Part shown: piece after piece, positions 5,264 to 5,285 of the stretch
How the letters are laid out: each line of letters begins with the position of its first letter
How positions within the stretch are numbered: the first letter of the stretch is position 1
Assembly: GCA_027858215.1 (NCBI GenBank)
Contig: JAQIDD010000347.1
Coordinates: 1-5,285 of the forward strand
DNA: 5,285 nucleotides
Source of the DNA: Candidatus Delongbacteria bacterium
GTDB lineage: Bacteria; Bacteroidota; Bacteroidia; Bacteroidales; ML635J-15
Direction of reading: 5' to 3'
Translations under genes and position numbers: made by a program
Notes under the pieces: generated by a model
Database searches by the model: none
Told to the model about the DNA's origin: nothing
What the model saw: the letters and a program-made list of their open reading frames with translations, nothing else

Positions 5264-5285
5264 TTAAAAAATACAAAATGTACTA
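5264..5285. other. AT-rich tail
   Basis: Only 22 bases remain after the M5 stop. They are AT-rich and show no terminator hairpin or start of a new gene before the window ends. Confidence 0.5.

Overview
This window holds two same-strand protein genes and a decayed module, with no RNA genes and no recognisable mobile element. The base composition is moderately AT-rich. The genes encode exported or surface-type multidomain proteins of the sort common in large-genome, environmental Gram-negative bacteria. The combination of DUF1566/Lcl, Trp-rich Fn3-like repeats, MopE-type calcium motifs and right-handed beta-helices recalls sulfate-reducing Desulfobacterota and related lineages. That taxonomic guess is inference; nothing here fixes it.

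Layout: (1) 1-105 is an AT-rich leader with no clear gene. (2) 106-1281 is a gene that looks 5'-truncated. It has an alpha-helical, toroid-like N-terminal part followed by two copies (M1, M2) of a roughly 100-residue Trp-rich module. (3) 1282-1501 is a non-coding gap with an 11-bp direct repeat, two small palindromes and a strong Shine-Dalgarno sequence. (4) 1502-5047 encodes a 1181-residue secreted mosaic. In order it carries a signal peptide, a DUF1566/Lcl domain, two more modules (M3, M4) in exact 300-bp register, a MopE-like calcium-binding segment, a right-handed beta-helix ending in a DIGAYEF signature, and a TolB/PD40-like beta-propeller. (5) 5049-5263 is the wreck of a fifth module (M5) directly behind the stop codon. 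It is split between two frames by a net loss of 52 nt.

The genes are linked by the shared module. Each ends, or once ended, in a copy of it, which suggests a common role such as cell-surface attachment, glycan binding or acting as a spacer. M5 suggests that the large protein formerly continued to a stop at 5261-5263. One extra base in a GGGG run near 5032-5035 would explain the present early stop. A T9 tract inside the DUF1566 coding region is a candidate ON/OFF switch, because gain or loss of one T gives a stop within three codons. I see no enzyme cassette, defence system, reverse transcriptase or CRISPR array. The novelty lies in the module family, its decay, and the domain combination of the large protein.
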